Positions 1-9,236 of a DNA stretch of 64,000 nucleotides are shown here, in pieces. The first letter of the stretch is position 1, and each line of letters starts with the position of its first letter. The notes under the pieces were generated by a model. It was not told the DNA's origin and searched no databases. It worked only from the letters and a program-made list of their open reading frames with translations. Origin of the DNA: Methanoregulaceae archaeon (GTDB lineage: Archaea > Halobacteriota > Methanomicrobia > Methanomicrobiales > Methanospirillaceae); contig JACTVG010000005.1 in the NCBI GenBank assembly GCA_015660965.1, positions 62,001 through 126,000 of the forward strand. The letters run 5' to 3'. The position numbers and the translations under genes were made by a program.

Positions 1-206
1 CACAAACAATCAAAAAACCAATCAAAGAAAAGGAGGTCGATATAAAGGATACTAAGCACGTACCTAAAACTGAAATCCCCAATGTTATTATCGAACTTGA
101 AAAACGAATGCGTGATGCAGCTGAACAGCTTGATTTTGAAAAAGCGATTGCATTACGAGATCAGATTAAAAAATTAAACGAGAGATTAGCGGGTGCTCAC
201 CGATAA
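1..206 (+). CDS. uvrB: UvrB excinuclease subunit B, C-terminal end (partial)
   Basis: Open frame entering from the left edge (frame 3) and ending at the TAA at 204-206, about 67 residues. The last 35 residues form a UVR motif: ELEKRMRDAAEQLDFEKAIA followed by LRDQIKKL. In UvrB this C-terminal helical hairpin docks on UvrC during nucleotide excision repair. The residues before it are a Lys-rich linker, as expected between the helicase core and the UVR motif. A UvrC-type or McsA-type UVR motif is the alternative, but the position at the extreme C-terminus after a charged linker fits UvrB best. The helicase core is outside the window, so the assignment rests on this motif alone. Confidence 0.8.
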   Translation, partial: QTIKKPIKEKEVDIKDTKHVPKTEIPNVIIELEKRMRDAAEQLDFEKAIALRDQIKKLNERLAGAHR

Positions 207-250
207 TTATATTAATTTTTTAAAAAATGAAAAACCCGTTCAAGAAATAA

Positions 251-1237
251 TTATTTTTCAGATCCTTTTATCGGATTCTTTGGATCAACCGCCTCCTCTT
301 CACCGATGCCATAATATCTCTTGATAATATTCCTCACTTTTTCAGATTCTATCCATCCCATATCAAGTTGTGTAATAATCCGATCGATCTCACGTGCTTG
401 GAATAGAACTTTGTTGGCAATATCTTCAGCTAGCATACAGGTAAGTCCGATAATCACTGCAAGCGGGTTTCTGATATGATCGCCTAGAATGGCTAACTGT
501 TCGATGTTTTTATCTATCTGTTCTAGAGCTTGACGCTGTGCCCCTTCCAATTGTTTGCGATCAGTGATATTAACCATCGTGCAGACAAACTGATTATCAG
601 GTAGAATACCTGCTGCAAGTAAAACCCATCGAACTTCCCTTGTTTTTGCATAGAATTGCGTCTCAAAACTTTCAATACTTGCATCGTTATTGAGAAGTGT
701 AAAAAATAAGTTCCGTTTTGAGGATTCTACCCAAAGATCTGAAAAAGATATCTTAGTTATTTCTTCTGGTGTATAGTCTAAAATTTCGGTAAATCGTTGG
801 TTTACTTCTAAAATTTTTAGATCTTTAGTATTTATAAGACCAGTACCCGCCTCAGAGCTACTAAATATGCCCCGATATTTCGCCTCACTCTTTTGCATGT
901 TTTGGGCAAGACTTGAAACAACAGCGGCAACCCCAACTATAATAACACACTTGAACACAGCCGTTACAAGAGCTGGAGGAGATCCGTTAGTGAAAAAATA
1001 AATGATGACTACATAAACAGCAGATACAAAAAATGAAAACAACATCCCTTTAGTTGGATACCAGTAAGCGGCGATAACGACAGGGAGTAAAAATAGTCCT
1101 GCCGTAACTTCAACAATCCCAAGAGAAACCCCAAATATATTAACAATGATCGCCAGGATTAGAGTATTTACGATGATAAATAACCACATATCAGGGATAC
1201 TCTCATCCCGCGTGATCGGTAGAGATTTATTCACCAT
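251..1237 (-). CDS. Membrane PAS-domain protein with histidine phosphoacceptor-like helix, no ATPase domain
   Basis: A 328-residue protein. Residues ~17-110 carry about four hydrophobic segments. A PAS domain follows (~118-230), ending in the usual PAC signature MVNITDRKQ. A dimerisation helix then carries the H-box-like sequence GDHIRNPLAVI (~253-263). After about 60 more helical residues the protein stops: there are no N, G1 or G2 boxes of a HATPase_c domain. It may therefore be phosphorylated by another kinase, or act as a dimerising sensor or decoy. The ATG start at 1237 has a GAGGA-like ribosome site and an AT-rich TATA candidate near 1262-1272 upstream. No response regulator is adjacent. 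A truncated kinase gene is the alternative, but no ATPase remnant is seen downstream. Confidence 0.75.
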   Translation of the reverse strand: MVNKSLPITRDESIPDMWLFIIVNTLILAIIVNIFGVSLGIVEVTAGLFLLPVVIAAYWYPTKGMLFSFFVSAVYVVIIYFFTNGSPPALVTAVFKCVIIVGVAAVVSSLAQNMQKSEAKYRGIFSSSEAGTGLINTKDLKILEVNQRFTEILDYTPEEITKISFSDLWVESSKRNLFFTLLNNDASIESFETQFYAKTREVRWVLLAAGILPDNQFVCTMVNITDRKQLEGAQRQALEQIDKNIEQLAILGDHIRNPLAVIIGLTCMLAEDIANKVLFQAREIDRIITQLDMGWIESEKVRNIIKRYYGIGEEEAVDPKNPIKGSEK

Positions 1238-1438
1238 TGAATCTCAATCCTCAACACTTTTTTAAATATTTATCAGATGAATGCAAATTTTCTTTCATTT
1301 TATTAATGTCTATGCTAATTTATATGCATTAATTAATATTTTGTCTCAAGATTCAATGTACTCGATTTATTCCTCCTGAAAATTATCCATTATTCATGAT
1401 TAAACGCTTGAAAGATAGAAAAATTGTAATTTGAACTT

Positions 1439-1996
1439 TTATAAACCATAGTATTCTAGCACTAGGAAAAATCCAACCGAAAGAATTGAGAATGGTATCA
1501 CGACACACCATTCGTTAATGTTCAGCAACTGCGGAATGGATTTATTTGAAAATTCACCACAGTGTAACACTCTATCATTAAGAACCGAATAGAATTTTGC
1601 GAAAAGCCCTGCACCGATCAATATACCAATAAATCCTCCAAAAAGAGCATCAAGTGCACCTTGGCCTATTGCTCCAGAGACGGATTCAGGACCGTATCCT
1701 AATAAGGCAAAACCACATCCAAAAATAAGGCCTCCAATAAGGTTTGAACCAAGTGAACCGATTGCAATATGTGATTTCACAAGACCAGTCTTTTTTAACA
1801 AGTGAAAACCGATCATACCTATAATAACTGCGGATAGCATCGTTTTGATGACCGTGAAATCCGTTAGAAGCAATTGTCCAACAATTACATTGTAATTTGT
1901 CAATCCAGATTTTTGAAGGAGGAACCCAAAAATGACACCAAAGCAAAGTCCTAAAACAGCTTGGACTTTTTTATTTTGGTGAAGTTCTATTAACAT
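1439..1996 (-). CDS. YeeE/YedE-family membrane protein (sulfur-compound transporter half), second of pair
   Basis: About 185 residues, highly hydrophobic, with 4-5 predicted membrane helices and the family's Gly-rich GCGFALLGYGPESVSGAIGQ stretch. YeeE/YedE proteins (for example TsuA) move thiosulfate or related sulfur species across the membrane. Full-length bacterial members have about twice this length, and here the two halves are separate adjacent genes. The start is taken as ATG 1996 because an AAAGGTG ribosome site lies six bases upstream; a GTG at 2005 is inside that site. The gene follows its partner after 15 bases, so the two are surely co-transcribed. The transported compound is inferred from the family only. 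Confidence 0.8.
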   Translation of the reverse strand: MLIELHQNKKVQAVLGLCFGVIFGFLLQKSGLTNYNVIVGQLLLTDFTVIKTMLSAVIIGMIGFHLLKKTGLVKSHIAIGSLGSNLIGGLIFGCGFALLGYGPESVSGAIGQGALDALFGGFIGILIGAGLFAKFYSVLNDRVLHCGEFSNKSIPQLLNINEWCVVIPFSILSVGFFLVLEYYGL

Positions 1997-2011
1997 AATA
2001 GACACCTTTTG

Positions 2012-2548
2012 TTAGACCCCAACAAATTTAAACAAGAAAAATGCCATCCCAATACCTCCAATAAAGAAACACACTGTGGCAACGAAGCTCGCAAGAGAAA
2101 GTTGCATCACTCCACTAATTCCGTGCCCAACAGTACAACCGCCTGCCCATCGAGCCCCAAACTCTAGCAATATCCCACCAATTATTGCAATAATAATTCT
2201 CAAAAATGGATTAAAACCAAAGGTTTTCCCCCAAACTATTGGAATCCAATTGAAATCAACCGAATGAGAGAGCATTGCAGCAATAAATGCACCTATTATT
2301 ATACCCGGGACGATCATCAATTGCCAGTCGATTGCAGGTGGAATAATTTTATAATATTCGTTGGTTTCCATCACTCTCCGTCTAAACGTTCGATCTAGAA
2401 GACCCTGGATCTTGATAAACCCTGTCGCTACACCGAGGGGGTGATCCGAAAGTATTAGAGCAAAACAACCAAGAATTCCAATTCCTGCACCTGCAACATA
2501 AGGAGACCACGAATTTTGCATTAAAAATTGAAGCGTAAACTCACCCAA
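2012..2548 (-). CDS. YeeE/YedE-family membrane protein (sulfur-compound transporter half), first of pair
   Basis: 178 residues with five hydrophobic segments. The family signature GGCTVGHGISGVMQ (~138-151) contains the conserved cysteine that contacts the sulfur substrate in characterised relatives. It forms a two-gene unit with the next minus-strand gene, and together they should make one full transporter fold. The longest frame begins at a TTG (2548); an in-frame ATG at 2521 is the alternative, and neither has a clear ribosome site. A sulfur importer makes sense in an organism that needs sulfide or thiosulfate for Fe-S proteins and for the Sep-tRNA route to cysteine (pscS at 49.8 kb), but that link is inference. 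Confidence 0.8.
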   Translation of the reverse strand: MGEFTLQFLMQNSWSPYVAGAGIGILGCFALILSDHPLGVATGFIKIQGLLDRTFRRRVMETNEYYKIIPPAIDWQLMIVPGIIIGAFIAAMLSHSVDFNWIPIVWGKTFGFNPFLRIIIAIIGGILLEFGARWAGGCTVGHGISGVMQLSLASFVATVCFFIGGIGMAFFLFKFVGV

Positions 2549-2600
2549 TAATACTAAAGAATATGAATATACAAAATTGTGCCAAATTATTATGAATCAA

Positions 2601-5075
2601 TTATCCGAGTCCCCACTGGGATAGGGTTGTAAGTGATGGATCAATATCCGTCCATTCCCAACCAAGTGCCTCGATAATCCGTGAAATAGGTTGTTTGATC
2701 GTTTTATCTAACATCAGATCCCGGTCAACGACAAATTCTGGAGGGACCTGATCTCCATATTCAAAGCAAAGGACATCGGTTTTTGGGTATTTTCCTGTTA
2801 CTGACTTAATGTAAATTCGCTTTGGTTTACTACCCTTCCCGAACTCTGTATGAAGATATTGGTTTGCATACTTCGCGCCTCGTACTTGTACATCATCTGT
2901 TGCATAATCGTCTAGACCCTTGCCAATACCTCCTGGAATCCCTACTTCGTCGAGAGAGAATTTACCAGAACGATATTTTTTAATTATCTCAGATAAGTAG
3001 GATTTGACCTCGTCATATCTCGCTCCAGAGAGTATCATTTCCATGATTCTAAGTTGCACAACTTTGGTTATTTGGGGTGTATCACTCCGCCGAATCTCAA
3101 AACCGACAATATCGACCTCATTGACATCTTTTTCCTCCTTCCAGACCAGCTGTCCTGCATATCGCTTTTTCTTTCCCGCTTGGAAGAACCGTGCATATAT
3201 TTTCTCAAATTTTATTGAGAAAAAATGCCTGTCGGCATTGAGTTCTTTTTCAGCGAATTCCTGATAGCTTTCATTCAAATGTTTTTCAATTACCTGAGCA
3301 ATTTCTATGGTCTTTTCTTGGTTGACTAGAGGAAGCTGCACCATACAGGAATCAGTATCGCCATAAATTACTTTATATCCCATTTTTTCAATCACTTTTC
3401 GAGTATGTTCTATGATTGCTCTGCCAACTGATGTCACTGCGGCACCTATTTCACGGTCGAAAAGCCGGAAACGAGTATACCCACTCACCCCATAATATGT
3501 ATTCATGATTACTTTGAGCACGTTCTGTTGCATGTCATAAAGCACATACTGTGGGGAGCCAAATTGGAATTTATTGCGAATTGCTTTTTTTTCATCGCGT
3601 TCCTTCATAAGTTCAGCGATAATGCTTCGTGTGAGTCCATCCGGTCGTTTCTTAAATCGAATACCGTTCGGCGCCTTCAATTCACCGTTCGGATCTTTGG
3701 TTTCAGGAGAAGCGTTTATTGTCATCATTGCCATCGGATAGAGAGATTTGAGATCGAGCACTACAACATTCTCACGAACACCTTTACTCGGTTCAAAGAC
3801 CGTCGCTCCTTCAAACACTTCGGCATTTGCAAAACCTTTTGATGGCAATACAAATGTGCCATGTGCTTTTCGTAGAATATAGATATCAATAACACTCGAA
3901 GAATTAACCGTCTTATCGAGGGGACAACCAACGTATCGAGCGATTTCTCGATAGAAATCGATAATACTGTCTTTTTTATTTATTGCAACGCAGAGCTCGA
4001 CATCTTTAAAGTTGTATTCGACAAGAAGGGCAGGTTTGGTTTTCCATAATTCCGAGATAGTACCGGTGTACCGTACTTTGTGCTCGCCCACCTCTTCGAG
4101 TGCAATTGCATCGAGACGATACGACTCCTTTTGGGTGGAGTGCATCTTTTTGTATGAGGTGAGGAGATCAAAAAGAACCCTGCCACGTAAAACATCTTCA
4201 CGTTCTGATTGCCCTCCAAGCCGTGCTATTGAGTTAGGCGACAATCCCAGTTTTTTCATCCTACCGATAATGTAGGGTATATCAAATTCGATGAAGTTCC
4301 ATCCCGATAGTATATCCGGATCACGTGCGGCTATGTAAGCAGCAAATGCTTTTAGCATTGCTGTTTCATCGGTAAAGGTACATATTGTATGGGTATTTTT
4401 TTGGAAGCAGCCATTTGGTAATCCCCCGGCTTTTTTAATATCAGAAATGTCTTGAGGTTCACCTCCAGAGACGAGGAGAAACGTTGTGTAATCATTGTCG
4501 AATGAATCCCAGCAAGTTATACAAATTATTGCATCTCGTTGGGTATCAGGAAATCCTCTTTCATCCTCACATTCAATATCCAAGATACAAAAACGAGCAG
4601 GTGAATCGATGTCTATTGGCTGAACCTCGTGATAATCCACTATTGTATTAGTTACTTGGACCCCACCTGTCAAACCGGTATCAATCATGAATCTGGTTGC
4701 AAATGGAATGTCCGCTTCGAAATGCCGGTATCGTTCACGCAGATCGCGAACGTCAGTCGGTCGTTGGGTATACAATCTACGAAGTGGTTCAGCGCGGATG
4801 GACCGGTATGTTGTGTTTGGTTCGATGCTAATACGGGAATCATGTGCCATTGACTCTGCTTGATCAATCGGGACGTAAAAATAAGGTTTGAATCCTGTTA
4901 TATCGATACGAACGGCGACCCCAAGTCTATCACGACCAAAGACATGAATGACCGGACCATCAGGGGTATTACTATACTCGACTTGATTGATAGCTACCTC
5001 TAGCTTGGTAAAATGATCTAGTGTGGATGATGAGTTGACTGTGCAAGGGGCTATCGAGCTAGGGTTTGATGCCAT
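2601..5075 (-). CDS. polB: Family B DNA polymerase (archaeal PolB)
   Basis: An 824-residue replicative/repair polymerase with all expected motifs. The 3'-5' exonuclease has ExoI ILDIECE (~164-170), ExoII SGWNFIEFDIPYI (~257-269) and ExoIII YNFKDVELC (~354-362). The polymerase has motif A DLKSLYPMAM (441-450), motif B KVIMNTYYGVSGY (~521-533) and motif C YGDTDS (571-576) with both metal-binding Asp. Length is normal for Methanomicrobia. No intein interrupts motifs A to C, although these are classic intein sites in archaeal PolB. It starts with ATG one base after the mdh stop codon, so mdh and polB are probably one transcript. Confidence 0.95.
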   Translation of the reverse strand: MASNPSSIAPCTVNSSSTLDHFTKLEVAINQVEYSNTPDGPVIHVFGRDRLGVAVRIDITGFKPYFYVPIDQAESMAHDSRISIEPNTTYRSIRAEPLRRLYTQRPTDVRDLRERYRHFEADIPFATRFMIDTGLTGGVQVTNTIVDYHEVQPIDIDSPARFCILDIECEDERGFPDTQRDAIICITCWDSFDNDYTTFLLVSGGEPQDISDIKKAGGLPNGCFQKNTHTICTFTDETAMLKAFAAYIAARDPDILSGWNFIEFDIPYIIGRMKKLGLSPNSIARLGGQSEREDVLRGRVLFDLLTSYKKMHSTQKESYRLDAIALEEVGEHKVRYTGTISELWKTKPALLVEYNFKDVELCVAINKKDSIIDFYREIARYVGCPLDKTVNSSSVIDIYILRKAHGTFVLPSKGFANAEVFEGATVFEPSKGVRENVVVLDLKSLYPMAMMTINASPETKDPNGELKAPNGIRFKKRPDGLTRSIIAELMKERDEKKAIRNKFQFGSPQYVLYDMQQNVLKVIMNTYYGVSGYTRFRLFDREIGAAVTSVGRAIIEHTRKVIEKMGYKVIYGDTDSCMVQLPLVNQEKTIEIAQVIEKHLNESYQEFAEKELNADRHFFSIKFEKIYARFFQAGKKKRYAGQLVWKEEKDVNEVDIVGFEIRRSDTPQITKVVQLRIMEMILSGARYDEVKSYLSEIIKKYRSGKFSLDEVGIPGGIGKGLDDYATDDVQVRGAKYANQYLHTEFGKGSKPKRIYIKSVTGKYPKTDVLCFEYGDQVPPEFVVDRDLMLDKTIKQPISRIIEALGWEWTDIDPSLTTLSQWGLG

Positions 5076-5076
5076 A

Positions 5077-5943
5077 TCAGGTTATTGTCCTTCTGATAAG
5101 ATCGGTAATAAACTTGGCTGCTTCGTCCATCTTCTCTCTTTCCCAATCGTCAAGATCCCATTCTTCTATCCCTTGGATACCGTTGCGTCCGATCTTAGCG
5201 GGGACTCCCAATGAACAGCCAGAAATACCATATTCACCGTTAAGAACACAAGAGCATGGAAGCAAATTATTTTTATTATCAGTTATTGCACGAATCAATT
5301 GGGTTATATGCAAAGTTGGTCCGAATACGGTCCCACCCTTGCCTTTGATCACTTCCATGCTAGCACCTCGAAGTTCTCCGAGGATCTCTTCTCGTTGAGG
5401 ATAAGAGACAGGTTGCGAAAGTGACGAAAATACAGGAACCTGATGATCGCCGTGTTCACCTAGCACAAATGGAAATCCCGTAATACCAAACCTCTCAACA
5501 ACGAGAGCGAATCGTGCGCTATCGAGTTGGCCTCCAAATCCAATACAATGTTCACGTGGTATCCCTGCTTTTTTGCACAAATAATAGTTGTTGATATCCA
5601 TGGGGTTCGTGACTGTGATCAGGATCCCAGAAAAACCTTCTAGGAATTTTATACATTCTTGTGCAACCGGTAAATTATAACGGAGCAAGTCAGACCGGGT
5701 CTTTATATCAGGGTTGCGTGGGAGACCTGCCACAAAGATGCAAATATCAGCATCTTTGAACCCCGCAGTATCTGTACTAATCGCTATCTCTAAACCAGAC
5801 TGCTTCAAGTCGAGGACCTGTGCATGTAATAGAGGGGCGACGATATCAAAGAGAACAAGGTCGTCAATGAGTCCAAGTAGAGCAGAGAGATAAGCGACTT
5901 CACCACCAACCCTCCCGACACCAATGATACCGAGGCGCACCAT
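5077..5943 (-). CDS. mdh: Malate dehydrogenase (LDH/MDH family)
   Basis: 288 residues. The N-terminal Rossmann motif is GIIGVGRVGGEVAYL. Then come VTNPMDI (the NP loop near the nicotinamide), GGQLDSARF with the substrate-binding Arg, and GEHGDHQVPVFSS with the catalytic His. The enzyme interconverts malate and oxaloacetate, feeding the incomplete reductive TCA branch that methanogens use for biosynthesis. It is slightly shorter than bacterial MDH, as usual in archaea. Malate versus lactate specificity cannot be proven by eye, but archaeal members of this type are annotated as MDH. It is the first gene of a probable mdh-polB unit and diverges from thiC. Confidence 0.88.
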   Translation of the reverse strand: MVRLGIIGVGRVGGEVAYLSALLGLIDDLVLFDIVAPLLHAQVLDLKQSGLEIAISTDTAGFKDADICIFVAGLPRNPDIKTRSDLLRYNLPVAQECIKFLEGFSGILITVTNPMDINNYYLCKKAGIPREHCIGFGGQLDSARFALVVERFGITGFPFVLGEHGDHQVPVFSSLSQPVSYPQREEILGELRGASMEVIKGKGGTVFGPTLHITQLIRAITDNKNNLLPCSCVLNGEYGISGCSLGVPAKIGRNGIQGIEEWDLDDWEREKMDEAAKFITDLIRRTIT

Positions 5944-5974
5944 TCGATCACAATATGGGTTTGCTAATAATAAT

Positions 5975-6012
5975 AATGAGCCTCGTATCAGGCGGATTCA
6001 ATAACAAAATTT
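5975..6012. repeat. Short dispersed repeat R2, copy 1 (mdh-thiC intergenic)
   Basis: A 38-bp segment beginning AATGAGCCTCGTATCAGGCG matches 11791-11828 at about 33 of 38 positions. Both copies follow an AATAATAA-type AT-rich run. It lies between the divergent mdh and thiC genes. It could be a regulatory sequence or a fragment of a mobile or duplicated segment. Confidence 0.6.
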
Positions 6013-6039
6013 CAATATTTTTACAATAAATTAAGGGTA

Positions 6040-6069
6040 CCTAATTATATTCCATAAACCACGCGGTTT
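6040..6069 (+). promoter_or_regulatory. Possible thiC promoter with inverted repeat
   Basis: An AT-rich TATA candidate (CCTAATTATATTCC, about 6040-6053) is followed by the small inverted repeat AAACC-ACGC-GGTTT at 6056-6069. The symmetry, just upstream of the expected transcription start, would suit a repressor site. No TPP riboswitch consensus was seen between here and thiC. Seen in sequence only; function is a guess. Confidence 0.25.
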
Positions 6070-6148
6070 GCCCTTTAGTTTTCTCTAAGCGTATCAGAAT
6101 TCATATTCATAGGACGCGAAAGAATGTTTGGACAAAGTCGGAAGAAGG

Positions 6149-7375
6149 ATGCATCTGATACTTGATAACGCTCGGAAAGGGAAAATCACACCTCAAATGA
6201 TAGCTGTCGCTGATGCAGAAGGGATCAACCCAAACGTCCTATGCGAACGGATCGCTATGGGTAGTGTTGTCATTATGCAGCGAGGCAAACGCACGATCGG
6301 AATAGGAAAAGGACTTCGCACCAAGATCAATGTCAACCTCGGCACTTCAACCGGAAAGGTCAGTGTAATGGAAGAAATAAAGAAGGCTATGATCGCAGAG
6401 GAGTTTGGCGCAGATACCATCAGCGACCTTTCAATGGGTGGTGATATCAATGCAATCAGGGACGAAATATTTGCTTGCACCACACTTCCAATCACCACTG
6501 TACCGGTCTATCAGACCGCTGCTGAGGTGGGTCTGCGAAAGATGACTGCTGATGATATCCTTGTAACGCTCCGAATGCAGGCGGAGCAGGGCATTAGCTC
6601 GTGTGTAATCCATTGTGTGAATCATACAATGCTGAACCAGTTGCGGTGGAAAAGAAGGATCCTAGGCATAGTCTCGAAAGGTGGCTCGATCACAAGTGCA
6701 TTTATGCTGATAAATAGGTGCGAAAACCCGTTTATTGAGTACTTTAATGAAGTCCTTTCCATTTGTAGGCGGTATGATATCGTCCTCTCGCTTGGAAATA
6801 CGGCACGAAGCGGTTGCATTCATGACCGGTGGGACAAGGTGCAACGCGAAGAGCTACGACAAAATGTCAGGTTAGCACACGATGCTCATGAAAAAGGTGT
6901 ACAGGTTATTATTGAAGGGACTGGAGGACACATCAGGATAGACAGGATTGCTCGCTACGTGAATTATTATAAAAAACAATCAAAGTTCCCTCTCTTTGTG
7001 GCTGGCCCGTTGCCGACCGACATTGCGCTCGGGTATGATCATATTGCGGGATGCTCAGGGGCGAGCATTGCGGCTTCTGCAGGCGCCGATTACCTCTGTT
7101 ATATCACACCTGCCGAACACCTCGGGCTGCCGTCGCCAGATGCAGTAAAGCAAGGGCTTATCGCTTTCAGAATTGCAGCACATATTGGTGACACCGTCAA
7201 GAACCACAGGGACGATGATGACCAGAAAATTGCCTTAATGAGGGCGGGCCTCGATCGCGAGGGGCAGATACGATGTGCTCTTGACCCGACACGGGCACGG
7301 GAACTCTGTGATGGTGAATTAGAGTGCACGATGTGTGGGGACTTCTGTGCTATTAAGATTATGCGGGAGTTTTGA
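6149..7375 (+). CDS. thiC: Phosphomethylpyrimidine synthase ThiC
   Basis: About 408 residues. The radical-SAM enzyme rearranges aminoimidazole ribotide to HMP phosphate, the pyrimidine half of thiamine. Characteristic stretches are NVNLGTS, ADTISDLSMGGDI, PITTVPVYQTA and the C-terminal cluster motif CTMCGDFC, which is C-X2-C-X3-C, one residue tighter than the C-X2-C-X4-C of E. coli ThiC. The frame is open to a TTG at 6128 (7 more codons). I prefer ATG 6149 because the protein then begins like other archaeal ThiC sequences (M-L-I), but its purine-rich GGAAGAAGG abuts the ATG unusually closely. It is alone, divergent from mdh-polB, with a 240-bp gap after it. Confidence 0.93.
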   Translation: MHLILDNARKGKITPQMIAVADAEGINPNVLCERIAMGSVVIMQRGKRTIGIGKGLRTKINVNLGTSTGKVSVMEEIKKAMIAEEFGADTISDLSMGGDINAIRDEIFACTTLPITTVPVYQTAAEVGLRKMTADDILVTLRMQAEQGISSCVIHCVNHTMLNQLRWKRRILGIVSKGGSITSAFMLINRCENPFIEYFNEVLSICRRYDIVLSLGNTARSGCIHDRWDKVQREELRQNVRLAHDAHEKGVQVIIEGTGGHIRIDRIARYVNYYKKQSKFPLFVAGPLPTDIALGYDHIAGCSGASIAASAGADYLCYITPAEHLGLPSPDAVKQGLIAFRIAAHIGDTVKNHRDDDDQKIALMRAGLDREGQIRCALDPTRARELCDGELECTMCGDFCAIKIMREF

Positions 7376-7617
7376 GCGTATCAGTCTGAACTTCCATAAT
7401 CTTGGTTATCCAGGTAACATTTCCAATCATTGCAAGATCTTCAAGTTTATCTTTTCTGGTGTGTGAGTTGGTGTGGTAATTGTTATGCTCCTGGTGCCTA
7501 GAAAACGTACAGTTTATAATAAAACCACCAAAATTGTATTCTTAACATTCTGCTAAAGATCAACATGACGTATTAAGAGTCAACACCCTTATTTACCTCA
7601 ACTACAACGTTGATTTG

Positions 7618-9150
7618 ATGGACTTAGCATTCAATTTGAAAGAGATTGAAGAACGCATAGGTAAGCTCTCATCTGTACAGAAAATCCTGCTTGGAACTGA
7701 TGGGTCTGTTACACAGCTACTTGAGGCAATCACGGGGAATCCTGTTGCTGTCGAAACTCGTTTACAGGAAATTGTTAAGGCAGATGCTACAATTGCTGAT
7801 TGTCTTGAAACAAATAGAGACGACCCTTTAAATTATAGAATCGTCGATCTTAAGGATACCAAAACTGGAGAGGTTTTGATTCATGCAATATCTTATACGC
7901 CAATCGCACGCCTCTCTCCAAACTTCAAAGACGACTTAATGAAGGCAGATATCCCTATCGGCAAGATAATTCAGCACCACAATATTGAAGCACGGCGGGA
8001 GATTCTTAATGCTAGAGTATTCAACGCGAACGAAGATATGAGTAGAATCTTTTCGATCTGCCGGAACGAACCTCTTCTTTCCAGACAGTATAAGATCATC
8101 CATAATGATAAGCCACTTATCTTTATTGAAGAACAATTCCCTTACAATAAATTCCTCGATGAACAAAGAGTAATAGTTGAAACGCCATCACGAATTCATG
8201 TTACGCTAATCGATATGCATGGAGGTTTAGGAAGGGTTGACGGAGGAGTAGGACTCACCCTTAATGAACCTAGTATTCTCCTTGAAGTAAAACGAAGCTC
8301 AGAACTCGAAGTACATGGTTGTGACCCAAGAACCGAGGAACGTATTAAACATCTTACTAGACAAGTTTTGAAGAATATTCATATAGAAGGAAATGCATCG
8401 ATCACAGTTCGAACAATATTTCCCTCCCATATCGGTTTAGGTAGCGGATCACAATTGGCACTTGCCACTGCTCGTGCACTTTGTGAGCTCTTTGGGCGCA
8501 CAATGACCGTACCGGAGCTTGCCCAGCTTGTTGGTCGTGGCGGGACCTCTGGAATCGGGACTGCAGCATTTGCATCTGGGGGATTCATAATTGATGGTGG
8601 ACACCGTTTTGGATCTAAAAGTGAAAAGTCTGATTTCAGACCTTCATCAGCCTCGCGAGGTGTTAAACCACCACCAGTGATTGTGCGTTACGATTTCCCT
8701 TCGGATTGGCGTATCTTACTCGCGATTCCCAACTTACCTACAGGAGCGAGTGGGAACCACGAATTCGATATTTTCCAGCAAAATTGTCCAATTCCAGTTG
8801 ATGAAGTAAGACAACTATGCCATGAAGTGCTAATGCGAATGCTTCCTGCAATTATTGAACATGACATCGACCTATTTGGATCGTCGATCAATGCGATCCA
8901 AAATATTGGGTTCAAAAAGGTTGAACACAATCATCAATCAAAGCAGATTTCCAAACTGCTTGAGGCAATGCGGGAGGCTGGAGCAGCAGGTGCGGGAATG
9001 AGTTCGTTTGGACCAACTCTCTATGCAATTGGAGACACAGATATGAAAAGTATTGAACGTACAGCTCAGTCCTTTATGCAAAATGAGAATGGGGGGACAA
9101 CACTCATCACCTCAGTTCGCAATAGTGGGGCATCGGTCAGAGTTACTTGA
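7618..9150 (+). CDS. mptG: Fusion of chorismate-lyase-like DUF98 domain and MptG (RFA-P synthase)
   Basis: 510 residues in two parts. Residues ~1-175 match the DUF98/chorismate pyruvate-lyase-like family: LLGTDGSVTQLLEAI, the NYRIVDL segment with the Arg expected to bind substrate, and ADIPIGKIIQHHNIEARREI. Residues ~188-510 are a GHMP-superfamily MptG (beta-ribofuranosyl-aminobenzene/hydroxybenzene 5'-phosphate synthase): TPSRIHVTLIDMHGGLGRVD, the GHMP loop PSHIGLGSGSQLALATAR and a C-terminal GAAGAGMSSFGPTLY. Together they could make 4-hydroxybenzoate from chorismate and couple it to PRPP, the first committed step of tetrahydromethanopterin synthesis. Start is ATG 7618, preceded directly by a TTG. 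A possible TATA (CCTTATTTACC, ~7586) would give a nearly leaderless mRNA. MptG alone is usually about 320 residues. Confidence 0.88.
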   Translation: MDLAFNLKEIEERIGKLSSVQKILLGTDGSVTQLLEAITGNPVAVETRLQEIVKADATIADCLETNRDDPLNYRIVDLKDTKTGEVLIHAISYTPIARLSPNFKDDLMKADIPIGKIIQHHNIEARREILNARVFNANEDMSRIFSICRNEPLLSRQYKIIHNDKPLIFIEEQFPYNKFLDEQRVIVETPSRIHVTLIDMHGGLGRVDGGVGLTLNEPSILLEVKRSSELEVHGCDPRTEERIKHLTRQVLKNIHIEGNASITVRTIFPSHIGLGSGSQLALATARALCELFGRTMTVPELAQLVGRGGTSGIGTAAFASGGFIIDGGHRFGSKSEKSDFRPSSASRGVKPPPVIVRYDFPSDWRILLAIPNLPTGASGNHEFDIFQQNCPIPVDEVRQLCHEVLMRMLPAIIEHDIDLFGSSINAIQNIGFKKVEHNHQSKQISKLLEAMREAGAAGAGMSSFGPTLYAIGDTDMKSIERTAQSFMQNENGGTTLITSVRNSGASVRVT

Positions 9151-9236
9151 AAACACCAACAATAATAATTTCAATTATATTGAGTTTCATAATTTCAAGA
9201 CACTCGAACAAAATCTCTCATCGAAGGTGCTGTTGC

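Noticed and set aside
2601-5075. Intein in polB
   Set aside because: Motifs A, B and C are continuous at normal spacing, and the length is that of an uninterrupted enzyme.
5944-6148. A TPP riboswitch upstream of thiC
   Set aside because: The conserved CUGAGA and ACCUGA-type boxes of the thi-box were not found on the plus strand; only a small inverted repeat is present.
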